From positions 124,001-188,000 of the forward strand of contig SNVD02010020.1 of assembly GCA_013180625.2 (NCBI GenBank): DNA of 64,000 bases, given 5' to 3'. How positions within the stretch are numbered: the stretch's first letter is position 1; each line of letters opens with the position of its first letter. Positions 58,501-64,000 of the stretch are shown here, piece by piece. Source of the DNA: Boswellia sacra. Taxonomy: Eukaryota > Streptophyta > Magnoliopsida > Sapindales > Burseraceae. Position numbers and translations under genes: made by a program. The notes beneath the pieces were generated by a model. The model was not told the origin of the DNA and searched no databases. It was given only the letters and a program-made list of their open reading frames with translations.

Positions 58501-59050
58501 TAATTTTCTCTCCTCGTCTAATTTTACCTAAACTTCTAGAATCTATTGATTTTAGATGTATATTTATTATCTTCCCTCCTTAATTTTTTTTAAAACCACC
58601 CAACACATTTTTATTAAAAAAAAAAAGGTAAAGATGAGATGAGTAGAGTAGAGGGTCTTTATCCTTAAAAGAAAATGTTAATTATTATTCTTATTATGTA
58701 CACAAGCACGTATTTTTTTAGGGACAATTTACAAAATTAGCTAAAATAAAAGAGTTATTTCTAAAAAATTTAAATATTTATAATTACAACCTTCTGGCAT
58801 CAATTTTTTTTTAATGATTGTCAAACTTTAATGCTAGAAGCTTGATAATCCGAAAAGAGTAGTATGACAATTAGGAAAAAAAAACCTGTGAAAATCGAAT
58901 TATGGTCTACATCTAAATTTTTTTAAAGCGCAATCATCTTCAGATCATTCTAGTTTTGGTCGTTTTTCAGCAATAGACAATAATTTTCCATGACAAAGCT
59001 TCTTTTGTGAGGGTACATTTTACATCAAGTTACCGAGTTTGACTACAGTA
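55534..59050. other. AT-rich intergenic region
   Basis: No supported gene. A less AT-rich part at 56290-56520 contains TACCCAAACCGGGTGTGG and a palindromic TGCTGTATCAATACAGCA at about 56441-56458, unassigned. A short GA microsatellite lies at 56668-56687. A minus-strand open frame at 58193-58417 (74 codons, GC-richer) has no family I recognise. Confidence 0.45.
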
Positions 59051-59084
59051 CAGTAGTTATATCGGTCCAACAAAATTTTTGTAT

Positions 59085-59245
59085 AAAAATCGTAAATTCA
59101 TAAATAAAAATTATAAATAACTATATAAAAGTTGTAAATTATAATTATATAAAAGTCGTAAATCAGTAAATATAAAAATTATATTATAACTTTTATATTA
59201 CTTATTTACAACTTTTATATATTTGTTTATAATTTTTATATAAAT
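59085..59245. repeat. Fold-back copy of the TATAAAAGTTGTAAA repeat
   Basis: TATAAAAGTTGTAAAT and TATAAAAGTCGTAAAT on the left (59125-59165) and the complement ATTTACAACTTTTATAT on the right (about 59208-59222) can form a hairpin. The same motif makes up the repeat field at 62870-64000. Confidence 0.7.
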
Positions 59246-59514
59246 TGATGTATGCTATATAGTCATTTCCCAAGTTGCATGGTTCCTACGTAGTCTTAAC
59301 GCTGGAGCCGCAACCAGTAATAGAATTTGATTTTTCCGGAAAGCAGAGGAAAAGCATAAATCATACACGTCTCTTTAAGGCTGAAAATGACTGCGTGATC
59401 AATCTGTCGTCTATCAAACTAAAAGTCATAAAACTTTTACCTATCCATACCATAGCCCGAGAAGCCTAATCACTCCCTCCGTTATTTATGCGTAAACTAG
59501 ACAATCAAGACAGC

Positions 59515-59523
59515 ATAAATAAG
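59515..59523 (+). promoter_or_regulatory. Candidate TATA box of the UGT gene
   Basis: ATAAATAAG, about 50 bases upstream of the start codon. Confidence 0.35.
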
Positions 59524-59570
59524 CAGAGAGCCAGCTAGAAGGATCTCAAATTGATTCCATCTATTCCGCC

Positions 59571-60989
59571 ATGGCTGAACACAGAAAGCTTCATGTTGTG
59601 ATGTTTCCTTGGTTGGCCTTTGGTCACTTAATCCCGTACTTGGAGATTTCCAAGCTAATTGCCCGGAAGGGCCACCGAATCTCCTTCATTTCCACCCCTA
59701 GAAATATCAAACGCCTGCCTAAACTTCCTCCAAACTTGGCTCCCCTCATAGAGTTTGTGAGCCTCCCCTTACCCCCTCAAGATAATCTTCCAGAAAACGC
59801 CGAGGCCACCATGGACATACCATATGACTTGGTCCCGTACCTCAAAATCGCCTCAGATGGTCTCCAAGAACCTCTGACTCAGTTTCTAGAAACTTCAGCT
59901 CCAGATTGGATAATTTATGACTTTTTTCCTCACTGGTTGCCACCAATAGCAGCAAACTTAGGGATTTCACGAGCCTACTTTAGTATTTTCAATGGTTGGG
60001 GACTATCCTTTTTTGGGTCATCCATACCAGAAATAACTGGCATCGATGATCCACGCACTAAGCCGGAGCACTTCACCGTCCCTCCTAAGTGGGTTCCTTT
60101 TCCTACAAACGTCAGGTTCCTGCCGTACGAGGCCAAGCAATTTTTAAGTCTCACAACAAAAAACGCTTCAGGAATTTCAGATAAGTTTCGTTACTCGTCA
60201 GTAGTTTCAGGTTGTGAAGTGTTTTTGATACGTAGTTGCATGGAGCTTGAACCTGAATGGTTGAAGCTTCTCGGGGAGCTCCATTTGAAACCTGTTGTTC
60301 CAGTGGGACTGATACCACCCTCTTTGCAAGACGGTAACCGAGATGAAGACAAGAACAACACATGGAAAACTATCGTCGAGTGGCTTGACAATCAAGAGAA
60401 AGGAACTGTGGCGTATATAGCACTCGGTAGTGAGGTAACACCTAGTCAAGAAGATTTCACCGAGTTGGCTCATGGGTTAGAGCTCTCTGGTCTGCCCTTC
60501 TTCTGGGTTCTTAGGAAGCGGCATGACTCGTTTGGGAGTACTGGAACTTCAGTTGAGTTACCCGATGGGTTTGAGGAGAGAGTCAAGGGTCGTGGAGTTG
60601 TTTGGACGAGTTGGGCGCCTCAACTCAAGATTTTAGGCCACGACTCAGTGGGTGGGTTCTTGACTCATTGTGGTTGGAGTTCAATTATAGAGGGAATCTC
60701 TTTTGGACGTCCACTTATCATGTTGCCCTTCCAAGGAGATCAAGGGCTAAATGCTAGGGTTTTCGACGAGAAGAAGGTTGGAAGGGAAATACCAAGAAAT
60801 GAGGTAGATGGTTCGTTCACCAGGAACTCAGTGGCTGAGTCACTGAGGTCAGTTGTGTTGAAAGAGGAAGGAAATATTTACAAGGAGAAAGCCAAGGAAA
60901 TGAGCAAGATATTTGGAGACAAAGAACTACACCAGAATTATATTGACAAGTTTGTTGAATATCTTCAACATCATAGACAAATGTGTTAA
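59571..60989 (+). CDS. UGT91-like: UDP-glycosyltransferase, UGT91 family
   Basis: Intact, intronless 472-residue ORF. GT-B fold enzyme that transfers a sugar from a UDP-sugar to a small acceptor in the cytosol. Catalytic His19 ([12 protein letters not shown]) and its partner Asp117 ([12 protein letters not shown]) are present. The 44-residue PSPG donor-binding box runs from W348 ([10 protein letters not shown]) to Q391 (PFQGDQ) with HCGW at 366-369. [17 protein letters not shown] and [16 protein letters not shown] are typical of UGT91, a family that extends existing sugars on flavonoids or triterpenoids and includes rhamnosyl- and glucosyltransferases. The PSPG box ends in Gln, as in most UGTs, so the donor cannot be assigned from sequence alone. 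Absence of an intron fits the family. No neighbouring gene suggests a pathway. Confidence 0.95.
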   Translation: MAEHRKLHVVMFPWLAFGHLIPYLEISKLIARKGHRISFISTPRNIKRLPKLPPNLAPLIEFVSLPLPPQDNLPENAEATMDIPYDLVPYLKIASDGLQEPLTQFLETSAPDWIIYDFFPHWLPPIAANLGISRAYFSIFNGWGLSFFGSSIPEITGIDDPRTKPEHFTVPPKWVPFPTNVRFLPYEAKQFLSLTTKNASGISDKFRYSSVVSGCEVFLIRSCMELEPEWLKLLGELHLKPVVPVGLIPPSLQDGNRDEDKNNTWKTIVEWLDNQEKGTVAYIALGSEVTPSQEDFTELAHGLELSGLPFFWVLRKRHDSFGSTGTSVELPDGFEERVKGRGVVWTSWAPQLKILGHDSVGGFLTHCGWSSIIEGISFGRPLIMLPFQGDQGLNARVFDEKKVGREIPRNEVDGSFTRNSVAESLRSVVLKEEGNIYKEKAKEMSKIFGDKELHQNYIDKFVEYLQHHRQMC

Positions 60990-62869
60990 GTTAATTTACT
61001 TAATTGCACGAATAATATTTGTGTTCAAGTTTATTATTATTGTTTTCATCTTCAAAATCATAATTAACAAATGTGTTAATTTTACTTTGAAGGATCAAAC
61101 CCATGTTCGAGCATAAATATCAAGACCTTAAAAAGGGGTTAGACAATTCGATCCCTCTAGTTAAGGAACTTGACATAAGTTAAAGATCTTGATACTCCTG
61201 GTGAAAAAAACAGAAATATCCTAATCTGATTTGCTTTATTAAAGTGGATATATATTAAGGGCTTTTGTACATTTTAGTAAGAAAATAAATTACTGAATGA
61301 AGGGTTCTAAATTTTCAAAACTTCGGTAGGGGTAGGGGCACTGTATCTTATATGTCAAAGAAAACAGCACACGTTATTAAGAAAAAATTAGTTAGTTGAA
61401 TAGAGAGTCAAATAATTGATGACGTGATAAATAATTCGATGTATATATTTATACAGTTTCACCGTCGAGGCATCTTGAACGTGAAAATGATAACTATTTA
61501 AAGTCATGTACGGAATACATACCAAAGGTCAATTATTGGAGTACTTGTTGAATGGTCACGTCATATATATAGACCCTAATTCGACATCCAATAATTGCTT
61601 AATTTCATTTGAATCAGTTGAAGAATACCTTATGTATAAAAAACAATGGACAATAAAACCTGTTAATTTCTTGATTCCACAAGAGGGTTAGAGACTAATA
61701 AGAATGACGACTGGAGATCTAGATAAGAGAAACTGCTAGATCTCCATCCCGCCTTTTCTCCCTCTGCATCCCGCCATTTACGAAAAAATATATAATTATT
61801 ATTTTAATAAATTTTAATAAAAAAGAAAATATAATTTATTAATTTTGTTAATATAATATGGAAAAGACCGATAAAACTCCTTAAGAATATATAACTATTA
61901 TTTTAATAAATTTATAATTTTTGTAAATGAAAAAAGGAATATAATTTGTTAATTGACATAATATATTATGGACAACGGATAAGTTAATTGCATAACAATA
62001 TTCAAGGAAAAATAATTTAGAATTTTAAAAAATTAAAAAAAGAACAATAGTTATTATATATACAAATAAATTTTATAACTAGTCAAAGAGAAGATAAACA
62101 GCTAAAATCACAGCCCCTTCCTTCACTCATTGATATCCCGTCTACCCGCTTTTATGATATTTTATTAATACTTTTTGGAATTTATAATTTTATAAAAAAT
62201 TAGAAGTACATATTATATTTTCATAATTTTTATTAAAATAATGTAATATGGAATAAAATAAATTAAATACATAACAACAATATAAATTAAAAAAATTATT
62301 TGTAATAACCACCAATTATAAATTTGGTATATAGTTCATATTAAATTGTGTTTATGAAAATTAGATATTTTAATTAAAAATATATGTTACTAGTTAAAGA
62401 AAATATATAAATAAGAGAATAATTTAACAAAGAAAACAATATAAATTTGTAAATAATATAAAAAATAAGTAATTTAATTTTTTCAATAATTAATTTTATA
62501 AAATTTTGAATTTTATGAAATAAATATGTAATTTAATTTTATAGATAAATAATTCAATTAAATTAAGACTTTTAAAAAAATAAAAAGTAGATATTATTTC
62601 TTTCAGAATTTTAAGTTAATTTTGCTAAAGTAATCTAAAATGCAAGAATATAAATTAAATAAATAAACATATTTTAATAACAGAAACCCTCAATGTTGTA
62701 AATAGATTAAAATGAAGCATATAAAATAAAATAGTTATCAATATTTAGAGGCTTTAGTTATTAATTAACAAAAAAGAATATGAGCTTATGTGTATAAAAC
62801 AATAAAAGTTTTATAGAAATTGAAAAGAATAAATAAAAATATATTAATATTATTATTATTTGTATTTTC
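60990..62869. other. AT-rich intergenic region downstream of the UGT
   Basis: No supported gene. The phrase TATAATTATTATTTTAATAAA recurs at about 61790 and 61885 with flanking ATATAATTTATTAATT, suggesting a short local duplication. TCCATCCCGCC/TGCATCCCGCC repeats at 61743-61772. Confidence 0.5.
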
Positions 62870-64000
62870 GTATAAAATTCGTAAACATATATATAAAAGC
62901 CGTAAATACATATATAAAAGATGTAAACAAATATATAAAAGTTGTAAACGGGAGGTAACGAAATTTCACAATTGCATATAAAGTCATCAACAGGCATATA
63001 AAAGTTATAAACTGGCATATAAAAGTCGTTAAAAGCGTGAAAAAATAGTAAAGAAAATTGTTCCTTCAAAAAAATGACCCTATACTATTTCATATAAAAG
63101 TAGTAAACAAAAAATAAAAGTCGTAAACCAATGTTTTAAACTAGTAAAAAAGCATCAAAAAAATTGTAAATGGCACTGCTCATTTGTAAAAATGACCATT
63201 TACTATTTCATATAAGAGTTGTAAATAATAAATAAAAACTGTAAAGCAATGTATAAAAGTTGTAAAGGACAAAATAATAGTTGAAAATAGGTTACTAGTC
63301 ATCCTAAGGGAAAGATAACTAAAATTTTCACTGTTTTTTATAAAAGTCATAAATAAGTGTATGAAAGTTCTAAATAGGAATATAAAAGTCGTAAACATAT
63401 GTAAAAAAGTTGTAACAATACTATTTCTTTTGACCAATTTGAAGCCTAAACAACTATTCATATTTACAAAAATGACCATTTACTATTTCGTATAAAAGTT
63501 ATAAATAATAAATAAAAGTCATAAAACAATGCATAAAAGTTGTAAAAGGTGAAATAATAGTTGTAAAAAGCTTACTGTTTATCTCGGGGAAGATAACTCA
63601 AATATTTAGTATTTCATATAAAAGTCATAAATAAATATAAAAAATGTAAACAACACTATTCCTTTTGACCACTTTGAAGCCTAAACAACTATTCATGTTT
63701 GCAAAAATGACCCTTTACCATTTCATATAAAAGTTGTAAACAATAAATAAAATTCAAAAATCAAGTATAAAAGCCATAAAGAGATGTAACAAAATTGTAA
63801 ATGACATTATTCATTTGAAAAAATGACATTTTACTATTTCGTATAAAAGTCGTAAGCCAATGTACAAAAGTCGGAAATGGCAAAATAATTGTTGTAAATG
63901 GGTTACTGTTCATCTCAAGGGGAAGATAACTAAAATTTTCACTATTTTGTATAAAAGTCGTAAACGGAATTATAAATGTCATAAATAGGAGCATAAAAGT
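62870..64000. repeat. Irregular repeat field based on ATAAAAGTCGTAAA
   Basis: Around 25 copies of TATAAAAGTCGTAAAC and close variants (TTGTAAA, CATAAA), often 18-22 bases apart. They are embedded in larger, imperfect blocks that begin AAAAATGACC(A/C)TTTACTATTTC at about 63070, 63188, 63470, 63700 and 63815 and include GGTTACTG…ATCTC…GGGAAGATAACT(A/C)AA. It continues beyond the window. The minus-strand ORFs with FTTFI repeats are products of the repeat. Confidence 0.85.

Noticed and set aside
63180..63994. Minus-strand ORFs with FTTFI repeats
   Set aside because: They translate the ATAAAAGTCGTAAA repeat.

Overview
The window reads as nuclear DNA of a flowering plant, almost certainly a eudicot. 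It is AT-rich, its host genes have GT-AG introns, a UGT91-type glycosyltransferase and a plant-type KH protein are present, and much of the rest is plant transposable elements (Ty3/gypsy, Ty1/copia, CACTA, hAT-like, Mutator-like) with their target-site duplications (TSDs) still visible. I could not determine the genus.

Layout. 0.15-1.2 kb: a truncated Mutator-like (MULE-like) non-autonomous element carrying a TCGACAC minisatellite. 1.43-9.44 kb: a complete LTR retrotransposon (5-bp TSD GGTAG, tRNA-Asp-type primer site) with a broken gag but no protease, RT or integrase; in the place of pol it carries a cysteine-rich ORF resembling the nucleic-acid-binding proteins of carlaviruses and then an intact, intronless LOG-type cytokinin-activating enzyme with its own TATA box. 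9.46-10.46 kb: a hAT-type non-autonomous element. 11.5-12.4 kb: a decayed gag, interrupted by a 4.3-kb CACTA element (12.40-16.71 kb) that has captured exons of an ethanolamine kinase gene and of an ACBP4/5-type acyl-CoA-binding kelch gene. 17.4-17.9 kb: a copia remnant.

20.7-28.1 kb: a large inverted duplication. One arm holds an apparently functional mitochondrial inner-membrane protease subunit 1 gene (IMP1-like, minus strand, 4 exons), the other a decayed copy, followed by a third partial copy. A transposon with long terminal inverted repeats (TIRs) sits in the loop. 29.8-32.1 kb: an F-box/FBD pseudogene. 33.2-38.3 kb: a five-KH-domain RNA-binding protein gene on the minus strand (8 coding exons). 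40.8-41.9 kb: a complete MULE-like element with a 9-bp TSD and the same kind of minisatellite as the one at the left edge.

44.35-48.33 kb: a gypsy element with an in-frame deletion of RT and RNase H. About 48.4-55.5 kb: a decayed SIRE-like copia element on the minus strand with an extra ORF downstream of pol and one recognisable LTR. 59.6-61.0 kb: an intact, intronless UGT91-family glycosyltransferase. 62.9 kb to the end: an irregular repeat field built on an ATAAAAGTCGTAAA motif.

The genes do not form an operon or an obvious cluster. The four that look functional (LOG in the retroelement, IMP1-like, KH protein, UGT91) are independent. The most unusual object is the retrotransposon that carries the virus-like cysteine-rich ORF and the LOG gene.
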